44,712 nt of DNA, from the NCBI GenBank assembly GCA_016190485.1, contig JACPQN010000037.1, forward strand, positions 1-44,712, in the 5' to 3' direction. Both the position numbers and the translations under genes were made by a program. The notes under the pieces were generated by a model, which had not been told where the DNA came from, searched no databases, and worked only from the letters and a program-made list of their open reading frames with translations. Of the stretch, positions 7,006 through 15,929 are shown in pieces. How positions within the stretch are numbered: the stretch's first letter is position 1; each line of letters starts with the position of its first letter. The stretch is from Chloroflexota bacterium. Its GTDB lineage: Bacteria > Chloroflexota > Dehalococcoidia > SHYD01.

Positions 7006-7959
7006 ATGGCTACCGTCGCAAAGGTGCTGGGTATCTTCATGGCCATCATCTTCCTCCTGGCGGAGGTGATGGTGCTCTGCCAGCCGCCGCCCTCACCCCG
7101 GGCGGCGGTGCCGGCGGCGGGCGCCGTCCAGCAGCCCGGGTTCCCGGTGACGGTGACGGGGGACGATGGTCGCGCGGTGACCCTGGCCGCGCCGCCCCGG
7201 CGCATCGTCTCCCTGAGCCCGGGGCACACCGAGGTGCTGTACGCCATCGGCGCGGGGGCGCTGATGGTGGGGGTGGACGAGTTCTCTGACTATCCGCCCG
7301 ACACAGGCAAGCTGCCCAAGCTGGCTTACTCCAACGTGAACCTGGAGCAGCTCGTGGCCCTAGACCCGCAGTTGGTCGTCGCGGTGACCCGCCAGAAGGC
7401 GGCGGTGCCAGAGATGGAGAAGCTGGGCCTGACGGTGCTCTACCTCACCGAGGCCGGGACCGTGCAAGGCATCCTGGATCGGGTGCGGTTGCTGGGCAAG
7501 GTGACGGGCAACGGCGAGCAGGCGGAGCAGGTGGCCCGGAGCATGCAGGGCCGCATCGCGGGCGTGCAGCGCCGGCTGGAGGGCGTCGCCCAGGGCCCTA
7601 CGGTGTTCTACGAGCTGAGCCCAGAGCTGCACACGGCCGGGCCGGACTCTTTCATCGGGGATATCCTGGCCATGCTGAAACTCCGGAACATCGCGGCCGA
7701 CGTGCCGTCGCCCTTCCCCAAGCTCAGTCCGGAGAAGGTCATCGCCGACGACCCGGAGGTGGTGGTCCTGGCGGACCCGGAGGCCGGGGAGACGCCGGAG
7801 ACCCTGCGCACCAGGCCGGGCTGGAGCGGGATGCGGGCCGTGCGCCAGGGGCGTATCCTGGTCATCCCCAACCGGGACATCATCCACCGGCCGGGACCCA
7901 GGGTGGTGGAGGGGCTGGAGTTCCTGGCCCGCCAGTTCTATCCGGAGCGCTTCCAGTGA
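7006..7959 (+). CDS. btuF: Corrinoid ABC transporter substrate-binding protein
   Basis: About 317 aa. It has an N-terminal membrane segment (about 5-22) ending VMVLC, which could be a poor lipobox, then a Pro/Ala linker and a two-lobed type III binding fold with PRRIVSLSPGHTEVLYAIGAG at the start of the first lobe. I choose the ATG at 7006 (GAGGTG four bases before) over 6979, which has no ribosome site. It delivers corrinoid to the BtuCD permease. Position behind the riboswitch and ahead of btuC and btuD supports B12 over iron-siderophore transport, which uses similar proteins. Confidence 0.88.
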   Translation: MATVAKVLGIFMAIIFLLAEVMVLCQPPPSPRAAVPAAGAVQQPGFPVTVTGDDGRAVTLAAPPRRIVSLSPGHTEVLYAIGAGALMVGVDEFSDYPPDTGKLPKLAYSNVNLEQLVALDPQLVVAVTRQKAAVPEMEKLGLTVLYLTEAGTVQGILDRVRLLGKVTGNGEQAEQVARSMQGRIAGVQRRLEGVAQGPTVFYELSPELHTAGPDSFIGDILAMLKLRNIAADVPSPFPKLSPEKVIADDPEVVVLADPEAGETPETLRTRPGWSGMRAVRQGRILVIPNRDIIHRPGPRVVEGLEFLARQFYPERFQ

Positions 7960-9059
7960 AGGCAACGGCTGAGGACGCGGCGGCGGTTACAGGGGATCAG
8001 ACCCTTATCGCCGCGCCACCCCTCAGCCTGGCTCCGCGCCGCTGGCCGTTACTCCTGGGCGCGGCCTTGGCACTGACAGGCGTGGCCCTGGTCGCCGCGG
8101 CGCAAGGCTCTGTGGCCATCCCACCCGCCACGCTGGTGCAGATGCTGTTGCAGCGCGCCGGCGTCGGCGGCGTCGAGACCGCCTGGCCCGCCGCCTACGA
8201 GACCATCCTCTTTCAGATACGGCTGCCCAGGATCCTCCTGGCCGGCCTGGTGGGTGCCGCGCTGGGGGGCGCTGGCGCGGCCTACCAGGGCCTCTTTCGC
8301 AATCCCTTGGCCGACCCGTACCTCATTGGCGTGGCAGCAGGAGCGGGCCTGGGTGCCACGGTCGCGCTGCTGCTGCCGCCGCTGCGGGGCGTGAGCACCA
8401 TGACCGGGCTGGTGCCCCTGGCGGCCTTTGCCGGCGCAATGGCCACGGCGCTTCTGGCCTATGGCATCGCCCGCACGGGCCGGACGCTGCCGGTGGCGAC
8501 GCTGCTGCTGGCCGGCATCGCCATCTCGTCCCTGGCCTCCTCCCTCACCTCGCTGCTCATGGCCCTGAGCGGGGAGGAGCTGCGCGTCATCTTCTCCTGG
8601 CTCATGGGCAGCTTCGCGCTCAGTAGCTGGGAGCGGTTGCTGGGGACGCTGCCCTACATGGCCGCCAGCGGAACCGTTATCCTGCTGCTGGCCCGGGCCC
8701 TGAACGTACTCCAGGTAGGCGAGGAGGAGGCTCGCCAGCTTGGCCTGGACGTGGAGTGGACCAAGCTGCTCCTGGTGGCCAGCGCGTCCCTGGCCACCGC
8801 GGCGGCCGTGTCCGTCAGCGGGCTCATCGGTTTTGTGGGGCTGGTGATGCCCCACGTGGTGCGCCTACTAGGAGGGCACGACTACCGCACCATGCTGCCG
8901 GGCGCGATGCTGGCCGGCGCCGCCTTCCTCATTCTGGCCGACACCATCGCCCGCACTATCCTGGCCCCTATGGAGTTGCCCGTGGGGGTGGTGACGGCCT
9001 TCAGCGGAGCCCCCTTCTTCCTCTACCTGCTGCGCCGGCGGCGGCAACTCCTGTTCTAG
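7956..9059 (+). CDS. btuC: Corrinoid ABC transporter permease (FecCD family)
   Basis: 367 aa, polytopic, with about ten hydrophobic segments and the FecCD hallmarks RLPRILLAGLVGAALGGAGAA, NPLADPYLIGV and the cytosolic coupling stretch AVSVSGLIGFVGLVMPH. The GTG start at 7956 overlaps the btuF stop (GTGA). It forms the transmembrane dimer through which the corrinoid passes. Confidence 0.92.
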   Translation: MKATAEDAAAVTGDQTLIAAPPLSLAPRRWPLLLGAALALTGVALVAAAQGSVAIPPATLVQMLLQRAGVGGVETAWPAAYETILFQIRLPRILLAGLVGAALGGAGAAYQGLFRNPLADPYLIGVAAGAGLGATVALLLPPLRGVSTMTGLVPLAAFAGAMATALLAYGIARTGRTLPVATLLLAGIAISSLASSLTSLLMALSGEELRVIFSWLMGSFALSSWERLLGTLPYMAASGTVILLLARALNVLQVGEEEARQLGLDVEWTKLLLVASASLATAAAVSVSGLIGFVGLVMPHVVRLLGGHDYRTMLPGAMLAGAAFLILADTIARTILAPMELPVGVVTAFSGAPFFLYLLRRRRQLLF

Positions 9060-9067
9060 GACAGATC

Positions 9068-9886
9068 ATGGCGCTGGTGGAGGTTTGGGACCTCTGGGTA
9101 GCCTACGGGCACAGGCCCGCCCTTGCGGGTGTGAGCCTGGCCCTGGAGCCTGGCGAGCTGCTGGGCGTCATCGGCCCCAACGGCTCGGGGAAGACCACGC
9201 TGGTGCGCGCCATCAGCGGCCTGGTGCGGCCCCGGCAGGGCAGCGTGCGTTTCCGGGGGCGGGAGGTCATGGCGACGCCACCGGGAGAGCTGGCCCGGCG
9301 GGTGGCGGTGGTGCCCCAGATGCCGGTGCTGCCCGAGGGCGTACCGGCTTACCAGGTGGTGCTGCTGGGCCGGAACCCCCACCTTGGCTTTCTGGGTCGA
9401 GAAGGCCCCCGGGACTTCCGGCTGGTACGCCGTGCCATGGAGGCCACGGGCGTCTGGGAGCTAGCCATGCGCCCCATGGCAGACCTCTCCGGTGGCGAGC
9501 GCCAGCGAGTGGTGGTGGCAAGGGCCCTGGCCCAGGAGCCGGAGCTCCTGCTCCTGGACGAGCCGACCGCCCACCTGGACATCGGCCACCAGGCCAGCGT
9601 GCTGGAGGCCGTGCTGGCGCTACGGGAGTCCACCGGGCTGACGGTGCTGGCCGTCTTTCACGATCTGAACCTGGCCGCCCAGTACTGCCCTCGGCTGGCC
9701 CTGCTGGCCGCGGGACGGCTGGTGGCCGACGGAACGCCGGAGGAGGTGCTGACGGGCCAGCGGGTGGCCCAGGTCTACGGCGTGGAGGCGGCCCTGGCGA
9801 CCCATCCCCGTAACGGCGCCCCCGTCGTCCTGCCGATGCGCCGCGATAGTCGGGATGGCCAGAGAGACGCCCATGTCTCGCCTTGA
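9068..9886 (+). CDS. btuD: Corrinoid ABC transporter ATPase
   Basis: 272 aa. Walker A is GPNGSGKTT (about 37-45), the signature is LSGGERQRV, Walker B is LLLLDEPTAHLD, and the switch histidine is in VFHDLNLAAQY. It energises the BtuC dimer. The last 30 bases overlap the cobT start region, so the transporter and biosynthesis genes form one transcription unit. Confidence 0.93.
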   Translation: MALVEVWDLWVAYGHRPALAGVSLALEPGELLGVIGPNGSGKTTLVRAISGLVRPRQGSVRFRGREVMATPPGELARRVAVVPQMPVLPEGVPAYQVVLLGRNPHLGFLGREGPRDFRLVRRAMEATGVWELAMRPMADLSGGERQRVVVARALAQEPELLLLDEPTAHLDIGHQASVLEAVLALRESTGLTVLAVFHDLNLAAQYCPRLALLAAGRLVADGTPEEVLTGQRVAQVYGVEAALATHPRNGAPVVLPMRRDSRDGQRDAHVSP

Positions 9887-10964
9887 TGCCGCACTTGCCA
9901 GCATCGGCGGGCTTGACCAGGACGCGATGGCCGCGGCCCGAGCCCGCCAGGACCGCCTGACCAAACCCCGGGGCGCCCTGGGCCGCCTGGAAGAGCTTTC
10001 TGTGCAGCTCGCCGGGATCACGGGCCGGGTGACGCCAAGCCTGGAGCGCAAGGCGGTGGTGGTCATGGCGGCGGACCATGGCGTGGCGCAGCAGGGGATC
10101 AGCGCCTACCCCCAGGAGGTCACCGCCCAGATGGTGGCCAACTTTCTGGGCGGCGGGGCCGCCATCAACGTGCTGGCCCGCCAGGCGGGCGCACGGGTGG
10201 TGGTAGTGGACGCGGGCGTGGCCGCCGACCTGCCGTCGCATCCGCTCCTGGTGTCACGCAAGGTGGCCCGAGGCACGGCGGACTTCACCCTGGGGCCGGC
10301 CATGAGCCGTCAGGAAGCCCATCAGTCCATCCAGGTTGGCCTGGAGGTTGTGGAGGACCTGATCTCCCAGGGGCTGGACCTGATGGCCACGGGCGACATG
10401 GGCATCGGCAACACCACGGCCTCCAGCGCCCTGGTCGCAGCCTTCACCGGGCAGCCGCCAGCCGCGGTGACGGGCCGGGGCACCGGCATCGGCCAAGCCG
10501 CCTGGGAGCGAAAGGTGGAGGTGGTGAGCCATGGCCTCGCCCGCCACAAGGTGGACCCTGGGGACCCGATAGATGTGCTGGCCCGGTTGGGCGGGCTGGA
10601 GATCGGTGGGCTGGCGGGAGTGATGCTGGGCGCCGCGGCCCACCGGGTGCCCGTGGTGATCGACGGCTTCATCTCCGGCGCGGCGGCCCTGGTGGTGGTG
10701 GCGCTGTGCCCCCGGGTCAAGGAGTATCTCATAGCAAGCCATCGCTCGGCCGAGCCGGGCCACGCCGCGGCCCTCCAGGGGCTGGGCCTGAAGCCGCTGC
10801 TGGACCTGGATCTGCGCCTGGGCGAGGGCACTGGCGCGGTGCTGGCCTTCCCGCTCCTGGAGGCGGCGGTGCGGCTCCTGGCCGAGATGGCCACCTTTGC
10901 CGACGCGGGCGTCTCCACCGCGCTGGACGACGCCCTGAGCCTGTCGAAGGGCGAGGAAGGATAG
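9855..10964 (+). CDS. cobT: Nicotinate-nucleotide:dimethylbenzimidazole phosphoribosyltransferase
   Basis: 369 aa. It transfers ribose-5-phosphate from nicotinate mononucleotide to the lower-ligand base, giving alpha-ribazole phosphate. Recognisable blocks are LTKPRGALGRLE, MAADHGVAQQGISAYPQEVT, TGDMGIGNTTASSA and, near residue 322, GEGTGA with the catalytic glutamate. The start is either 9855 or the ATG at 9873. The last residues (ALSLSKGEEG) are encoded by a dispersed palindrome at 10933-10951 that has replaced or extended the natural C-terminus. Confidence 0.95.
   Translation: MARETPMSRLDAALASIGGLDQDAMAAARARQDRLTKPRGALGRLEELSVQLAGITGRVTPSLERKAVVVMAADHGVAQQGISAYPQEVTAQMVANFLGGGAAINVLARQAGARVVVVDAGVAADLPSHPLLVSRKVARGTADFTLGPAMSRQEAHQSIQVGLEVVEDLISQGLDLMATGDMGIGNTTASSALVAAFTGQPPAAVTGRGTGIGQAAWERKVEVVSHGLARHKVDPGDPIDVLARLGGLEIGGLAGVMLGAAAHRVPVVIDGFISGAAALVVVALCPRVKEYLIASHRSAEPGHAAALQGLGLKPLLDLDLRLGEGTGAVLAFPLLEAAVRLLAEMATFADAGVSTALDDALSLSKGEEG
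10933..10951 (+). repeat. Dispersed palindrome forming the cobT 3' end
   Basis: CCCTGAGCCTGTCGAAGGG, the most regular copy of the family in this window, read in frame as LSLSKG. Confidence 0.85.
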
Positions 10965-10973
10965 CCTCGCTCC

Positions 10974-11726
10974 GTGGCGCTCCTGACGGCGTTCCGCTTC
11001 CTGACGGCCATTCCCCTGCCGGGACATGTACCCGCTTCCGGCGGGATGGCGACGGCAGTGGCCTTCTTCCCCGTGGTCGGCCTGGCGATCGGGCTGGCCC
11101 TGGCGGCGGCGGACGCGCTGCTCCTGGCGACGCTGCCGCCGGCCGTGGCCTCGGCGCTGCTGCTGCTCCTGCTGCTGGCCATCACGGGAGGGCTGCACCT
11201 GGACGGCCTTGCCGACACCTGCGACGGCTTCTTTCATGCGGCCATCGCGCCGGCCCGACGCCTGGAGATCATGCGGGATAGCCGGGTCGGCGGCTACGGT
11301 GTGGCGGGTGTCGTGTCGCTGGTCCTGGTGCAGTACAGCGCGCTGGCCAGCCTGCCGGCTAACCTGCCTGCCGAACAGGCGGGGCTGCGCGCCTCGGCGC
11401 TGGTTCTGATGGCTACGCTCAGCCGGTGGGCCATGAGCTTCGCGCTGGGGGCCTTCCCTTACGCCCACGCGGAGGGTTTGGGCGCACAGTTTCGCGCCGG
11501 GCTGAGGACGTCCACCATCGTGGTGGGCACCGCCGTCACGTTGCTCATCTGCGTGGTCATTGCAGGAGCGCTGGGCGCCGCGCTGCTCACAGCGGTCTGG
11601 AGCGCCACCTGGCTCATGGGCAAGGCGCTGGTGGCCCGCCTGGGCGGTCTGACGGGGGACACCTACGGGGCTATCAACGAGGTGGTCCAGGCGCTGGTGC
11701 TGCTGGCGCTCCTGGCCGCCCAGTAG
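10974..11726 (+). CDS. cobS: Adenosylcobinamide-GDP ribazoletransferase (cobalamin synthase)
   Basis: 250-aa membrane protein from a GTG start. It joins adenosylcobinamide-GDP to alpha-ribazole or its phosphate, the step that closes the nucleotide loop. The conserved acidic motif GLHLDGLADTCDGFF (about residues 72-86) binds Mg2+, and RDSRVGGYGV follows. Several hydrophobic helices place it in the cytoplasmic membrane. It is nine bases downstream of cobT. Confidence 0.94.
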   Translation: MALLTAFRFLTAIPLPGHVPASGGMATAVAFFPVVGLAIGLALAAADALLLATLPPAVASALLLLLLLAITGGLHLDGLADTCDGFFHAAIAPARRLEIMRDSRVGGYGVAGVVSLVLVQYSALASLPANLPAEQAGLRASALVLMATLSRWAMSFALGAFPYAHAEGLGAQFRAGLRTSTIVVGTAVTLLICVVIAGALGAALLTAVWSATWLMGKALVARLGGLTGDTYGAINEVVQALVLLALLAAQ

Positions 11727-11815
11727 TCGGCGCCGTGTTTGACCGCTACAAAGGCGAGCAGTAGCATGGAGCGTTGCCGCAGGCATCACCCCGCCGTGCC
11801 TTCAGGAAGGAGACG

Positions 11816-13216
11816 GTGAACCAGAAAACCATCAGCACTGCCATCCCCCGCCTGGTCATTGCGGGGGTCACCAGCGGCGTGGGCAAGACCACCATCACCG
11901 CCGGGATCATCGGCGCGCTGCGGAGGCGTGGCCTGCGGGTGCAGCCTTTCAAGTGCGGCCCCGACTACATCGATCCCAGCCACCTGAGCCGCGCCGCGGG
12001 CGTGCCTGCCCGCAACCTGGATAGCTGGATGCTCCCCCACCAGGCGCTGCGGGAGTTCTTTGTCCGGGCCTGCCAGGGGGCCGACATCGCCGTTATTGAG
12101 GGAATGATGGGGCTCTTCGACGGCCGCTCCGGAGAGGACGACACCGGCAGCACGGCCCAGATCGCCAAGCTGCTGGATGCGCCGGTGGCGCTGGTGATGG
12201 ACGTGGGCGCGGTGGCCCGCAGCGCGGCGGCCACGGCCCTGGGCTTCCAACGGTTCGACCCCGCGTGCCATGTGGCAGCCGTGATCTTGAACCAGGTGGG
12301 GGGCGGGCGCCACCGGGATATGGTCGCGACACCCCTGGCTGGGGCTACAGGGCTGCCGGTGCTGGGCGCGATCCCCCGCAGCGAGGCGCTGCGCCAGGAG
12401 GAGCGCCACCTTGGCCTGGTACCGGAAGGAGAGTCGCCCCTGGCCGAAGAGGCGCTTGGAGCGCTGGTGGACGTGGTGTCCCAGCACACCGACCTGGAGG
12501 GCCTGCTTGCCCTGGCCCGCCAGGCCTCTCCGGTGGTGGCGCAGGCCAGCGGCCTGTTCCCGCCGGCGCCGCGGGCCCGGCGAGCGCGCATAGCGGTCGC
12601 CCAGGACCGGGCCTTCAGCTTCTACTACCAGGAGAACTTCGAGTTGCTGGAGGCCTGGGGCGCGGAGCTAGTCTCCTTCAGCCCGCTGACGGACCAGGCC
12701 CCGCCCTCCGGTGTGCAGGGCCTCTACATCGGTGGAGGGTTCCCGGAGCTTTATGCCAGAGAGCTGGCGGCCAATAAGCCCATGCTGCGGGCCGTGGCCG
12801 AGGCTGCTGCGGCCGGGATGCCCGTGGTTGCGGAGTGCGGCGGCCTCATGTATCTGGCGCAAGGTATCGCCGACTTCGAGGGCGTCCGGCATCCCATGGC
12901 TGGTCTGGTGCCGGGCACGTGCGTCATGCAGCGCCGGCGGGTCGGCCTGGGTTATCTCAGCGCCCGGGCGCGCCAGGATACGCCGCTGCTGGCCCGGGGC
13001 GAGACGGTGCGGGCCCACGAGTTCCACTGGTCCCGCCTGGAGAGAGACCTGCCGCCGGAGCGGGCCGCGTTCGAGATCGAGGAGCAGCCAGGCCGGCTGG
13101 AAGGCTACGCTCGGGGCAACCTGCTGGCCTCCTACGCGCATGTCCACTTCGGCGCCCGGCCCGACCTCGCGCCCCGTTTTGTGGAGGCGTGCCGGGCCTG
13201 GGGACGCGGTGGCTAG
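11816..13216 (+). CDS. cbiA: Cobyrinic acid a,c-diamide synthase
   Basis: 466 aa. It amidates the a and c carboxylates of cobyrinic acid using glutamine and ATP. The N-terminal P-loop domain has GVTSGVGKTTI and KCGPDYIDPSH. The C-terminal class I glutamine amidotransferase-like domain has YIGGGFPELYA and the nucleophile in VVAECGGLMYL. I prefer the GTG at 11816, with AGGAAGGAG three bases before it, over an upstream TTG at 11774. The enzyme is also called CobB in cobalamin-pathway nomenclature. Confidence 0.94.
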   Translation: MNQKTISTAIPRLVIAGVTSGVGKTTITAGIIGALRRRGLRVQPFKCGPDYIDPSHLSRAAGVPARNLDSWMLPHQALREFFVRACQGADIAVIEGMMGLFDGRSGEDDTGSTAQIAKLLDAPVALVMDVGAVARSAAATALGFQRFDPACHVAAVILNQVGGGRHRDMVATPLAGATGLPVLGAIPRSEALRQEERHLGLVPEGESPLAEEALGALVDVVSQHTDLEGLLALARQASPVVAQASGLFPPAPRARRARIAVAQDRAFSFYYQENFELLEAWGAELVSFSPLTDQAPPSGVQGLYIGGGFPELYARELAANKPMLRAVAEAAAAGMPVVAECGGLMYLAQGIADFEGVRHPMAGLVPGTCVMQRRRVGLGYLSARARQDTPLLARGETVRAHEFHWSRLERDLPPERAAFEIEEQPGRLEGYARGNLLASYAHVHFGARPDLAPRFVEACRAWGRGG

Positions 13217-14153
13217 CGTGCCAGAACCATTGCTGATGCTGGGCCTGGCGGTGGCCTACGACCTGCTCCTGGGTGAATATGCTGCGGCCCTCCACCCCGT
13301 GGTATGGATGGGATGGCTGGCAGGGCAGTGGCTGCGGGTTGCGCCGGAGGACGGCCCGGTACGCCAGCTCCTCTTCGGGGCGGTCATGGTCTGCGGCGTG
13401 ACCGGCGCCTTTGCGCTGCCGGCCTGGGCCCTGCTGGGGTATCTCTCTGGCCAGCAGCCGCTGCTCCACCTGCTGGCCGGGGCGGCGCTGCTCAAGCCGG
13501 CCTTCTCCATCAAGGCTCTCTTCACCTCGACGGCCGCCGTGGGCCGGGCGCTGGAGGTGGGGGAGCTGGACGTGGCGCGCACCCGGGCGAGCATGATCGT
13601 CAGCCGTGATGTGGGGGCCCTGGGGCCGCCCCAGGTCGCGGCGGCGGCCATCGAGTCGGCCGCGGAGAACTTGACCGACAGCGTGGTGGCGCCGCTCCTC
13701 TCCTACCTGGCGCTGGGGCCTGCCGGCGCGCTGGCCTACCGGGCGGTGAATACCCTGGACGCCATGGTGGGCTACCACGGCCGGTACGAGTATCTGGGCA
13801 AGGCAGCAGCCAGGCTGGACGACCTGCTCAACTGGGCGCCCGCCCGGCTGGCGGCGCTGCTCCTGGTGGCCGCGGCGGCGCCGGCGGGCGGCAGTGCCCC
13901 CGGGAGCTGGCGGCTTCTGCTACGTGACCACGGGCTCACCGCGAGCCCTAACGCCGGTTGGACCATGAGCGCCATGGCCGGGGCGTTGGGGGTACGCCTA
14001 GAGAAGCTGGGGGCCTACCGCTTGGGCGCTGAGGCGAGGGAGCCGGTTGCTTCCGACCTGCGTCGTGCGCTGCGGGTCCTGGGTGGAGGGGTCGCCCTCG
14101 CCCTCTCCGGGATTGGGCTGGCGGAGGTGGCCATCCATGCCCCCGCGGCCTAG
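13209..14153 (+). CDS. cbiB: Adenosylcobinamide-phosphate synthase
   Basis: About 314 aa, membrane protein. It attaches aminopropanol phosphate to the f side chain of adenosylcobyric acid. Family blocks are HPVVWMGWLAG, the segment around ISRDVGAL, ESAAENLTDSVVAPL, and AYRAVNTLDAMVGY. GTG at 13209 overlaps the cbiA stop; another GTG at 13218 is possible. Confidence 0.93.
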   Translation: MASVPEPLLMLGLAVAYDLLLGEYAAALHPVVWMGWLAGQWLRVAPEDGPVRQLLFGAVMVCGVTGAFALPAWALLGYLSGQQPLLHLLAGAALLKPAFSIKALFTSTAAVGRALEVGELDVARTRASMIVSRDVGALGPPQVAAAAIESAAENLTDSVVAPLLSYLALGPAGALAYRAVNTLDAMVGYHGRYEYLGKAAARLDDLLNWAPARLAALLLVAAAAPAGGSAPGSWRLLLRDHGLTASPNAGWTMSAMAGALGVRLEKLGAYRLGAEAREPVASDLRRALRVLGGGVALALSGIGLAEVAIHAPAA

Positions 14154-15255
14154 ACCGTACCTGGCCGGGCTAGTCCGGGCGGCGCACGGCGGCGTGACCG
14201 CCGCGGAGCTGGCGGCCCTGGGCCTGGACTCCCGACAGGTGCTGGACTTCAGCGTGAACACCAACCCCTTTGGCCCGCCGCCGGGCGTGGGTGAGGCCGT
14301 GGCCAGCGCCGACGTTACCCGCTACCCGGACCCTGAGTCCCGGGAGTTGCGGGCTGCGCTGGCCCGGCGTCTGGACGTGCCCCCGGAGTGCATCCTGGTG
14401 GGCAATGGCTCCGTAGAGCTGGTGTGGCTGGCTGCCCTGAGCTACCTGGATCACGGCGATCAGGCGCTGGTGCTGGGTCCCACCTTCGACGAGTACGCGG
14501 CGGCCGCCCGCATCGCAGGCGCCGAGGTGCGCCGGGTGATGAGCTGCGCCGAGCAGGACTTTGCGCCCGACCTGGCCTTCCTGGAACGGGAGCTGTCCCG
14601 CCTCTCGCCAAAGGTGGCCTTCTGCTGCAACCCCAACAATCCCACGGGCGTCCATGTTCCGGCGGAGCAGTGGCGCCGGCTGGCTCAGGCGCATCCGGAC
14701 ACGCTACTCGTCGTCGACGAGGCCTACCTGCCTTTTCTGGCGCGGCCAGAGTCCTGCCTGGAGAGCGGCCTGATAGAGAACCTCCTGATGCTTCGCTCCA
14801 TGACCAAGGACTGCGGGATCCCGGGCCTGCGCCTGGGCTACGCCATCGCGCCTGAGCCCCTGCTGGCGCCGCTGCGGGTCGCCCAGCCGCCCTGGAGCGT
14901 GAGCGCGCCGGCCCAGGCGGCGGGTCTGGCTGCCCTCCGGACGTACGAGCAGGTGGGGCAGTCGCTGGCTGCGCTCAGGGAGGTGAAGGACTATCTGATC
15001 GAGGCGTTGTCGTCCCAGGGGCTGGAGATCCTTCCCAGCGCCACCAACTTCTTCCTGGCGCGGGTGGGCGATGGCGCCTCCTTCCGCCGGGCGCTGCTGC
15101 AGGAGGGCTGCTGCGTCCGAGATTGCGCCTCCTTCGGACTGCCGGAGTACGTGCGCATCGCTGTGAGGACCCTACCGGAGTGTCGTACCCTTGTGGCAGC
15201 GGTGGCGCGAGTGCTGACCAGCGAACCGCTCCTTCCACCACGAAACGTAGGCTAG
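14137..15255 (+). CDS. cobD: Threonine-phosphate decarboxylase (aminotransferase fold)
   Basis: 372-aa PLP-dependent fold-type I protein. The start region HGGVTAAELAALGLD..VLDFSVNTNPFGPPPGV and the Schiff-base lysine in SMTKDCGIPGLRLGY are typical of CobD. It makes (R)-1-amino-2-propanol phosphate for CbiB. Histidinol-phosphate aminotransferase is the close alternative, but the position inside the cob block favours CobD. ATG at 14137 follows GGAGGTGG and overlaps the cbiB 3' end by 17 bases. Confidence 0.9.
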   Translation: MPPRPRPYLAGLVRAAHGGVTAAELAALGLDSRQVLDFSVNTNPFGPPPGVGEAVASADVTRYPDPESRELRAALARRLDVPPECILVGNGSVELVWLAALSYLDHGDQALVLGPTFDEYAAAARIAGAEVRRVMSCAEQDFAPDLAFLERELSRLSPKVAFCCNPNNPTGVHVPAEQWRRLAQAHPDTLLVVDEAYLPFLARPESCLESGLIENLLMLRSMTKDCGIPGLRLGYAIAPEPLLAPLRVAQPPWSVSAPAQAAGLAALRTYEQVGQSLAALREVKDYLIEALSSQGLEILPSATNFFLARVGDGASFRRALLQEGCCVRDCASFGLPEYVRIAVRTLPECRTLVAAVARVLTSEPLLPPRNVG

Positions 15256-15258
15256 GGG

Positions 15259-15927
15259 ATGGCAGAAGAGCCGCTCACCATCTACTTGATTCGCCACGGC
15301 CAGTCCCAGTGGAACCGGGAGGGGCGGGTGCAGGGCCAGTCCGACTCTCCGCTCTCGGCGCTGGGGTTGCTCCAGGCACAGCGGCTGTGGGACCGCCTGG
15401 CGGGAGTGCCTCTGACGGCTGTGTTCTCCAGCAGCCTCCAGCGCTGCCGCAGCGTGGCGGAGCTGCTGGCGGAGGACCGAGAAGTCCCCCTGGTCTACAT
15501 GCACGGGCTGATGGAGCGCTCCCAGGGTGACTGGGAGCCTCTCCTGATCGAGGAGGCCAACCGCCTCTTCCCGGAGGAGCGCCAGCGCGTGCGCTGGGAC
15601 CCCCGGGCCGCGCCGCCGGGCGGCGAGTCTGCCGTGGAGGTGTGGGACCGGCTCCACGTGGCCTGGCGGCGCCTCCTGGAGCGCAGCCACGGCGCGGTGG
15701 CCGTGGTGAGCCACAGCGGGGTGCTGTCCATGATCCTGGGTTCCACCCTGGGGCTGCCCCGGGATACGCCCTTTGCCGGGTACCCCTTCTACCTGGCGCC
15801 GTGCAGCGTGACCACCCTGGCCACCCAGGAGCAGGATTATCCCGTCCGACAGCGCCGGCTCGTGGTCCTGGGCATCAACGACGTCTGCCATCTTCGGGGT
15901 CTGCCCCATGACGTCACGGTAGGCTAG
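15259..15927 (+). CDS. cobC: Histidine phosphatase, probable alpha-ribazole phosphatase
   Basis: 222 aa, phosphoglycerate-mutase-like fold. LIRHGQSQWNREGRVQGQSDSPLS at the N-terminus carries the phospho-accepting histidine, and VVSHSGVLSM the second catalytic histidine. In this setting it should remove the 5'-phosphate from alpha-ribazole phosphate (or from adenosylcobalamin phosphate). Three bases separate it from cobD and two from cobQ. The assignment rests on context, as the fold also serves sugar and nucleotide phosphatases. Confidence 0.85.
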   Translation: MAEEPLTIYLIRHGQSQWNREGRVQGQSDSPLSALGLLQAQRLWDRLAGVPLTAVFSSSLQRCRSVAELLAEDREVPLVYMHGLMERSQGDWEPLLIEEANRLFPEERQRVRWDPRAAPPGGESAVEVWDRLHVAWRRLLERSHGAVAVVSHSGVLSMILGSTLGLPRDTPFAGYPFYLAPCSVTTLATQEQDYPVRQRRLVVLGINDVCHLRGLPHDVTVG

Positions 15928-15929
15928 CC

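Noticed and set aside
10254-11789. A 511-aa minus-strand open frame opposite cobT and cobS
   Set aside because: Its composition (Gln, Arg, His repeats) is typical of antisense frames of GC-rich genes, and it has no recognisable domain.
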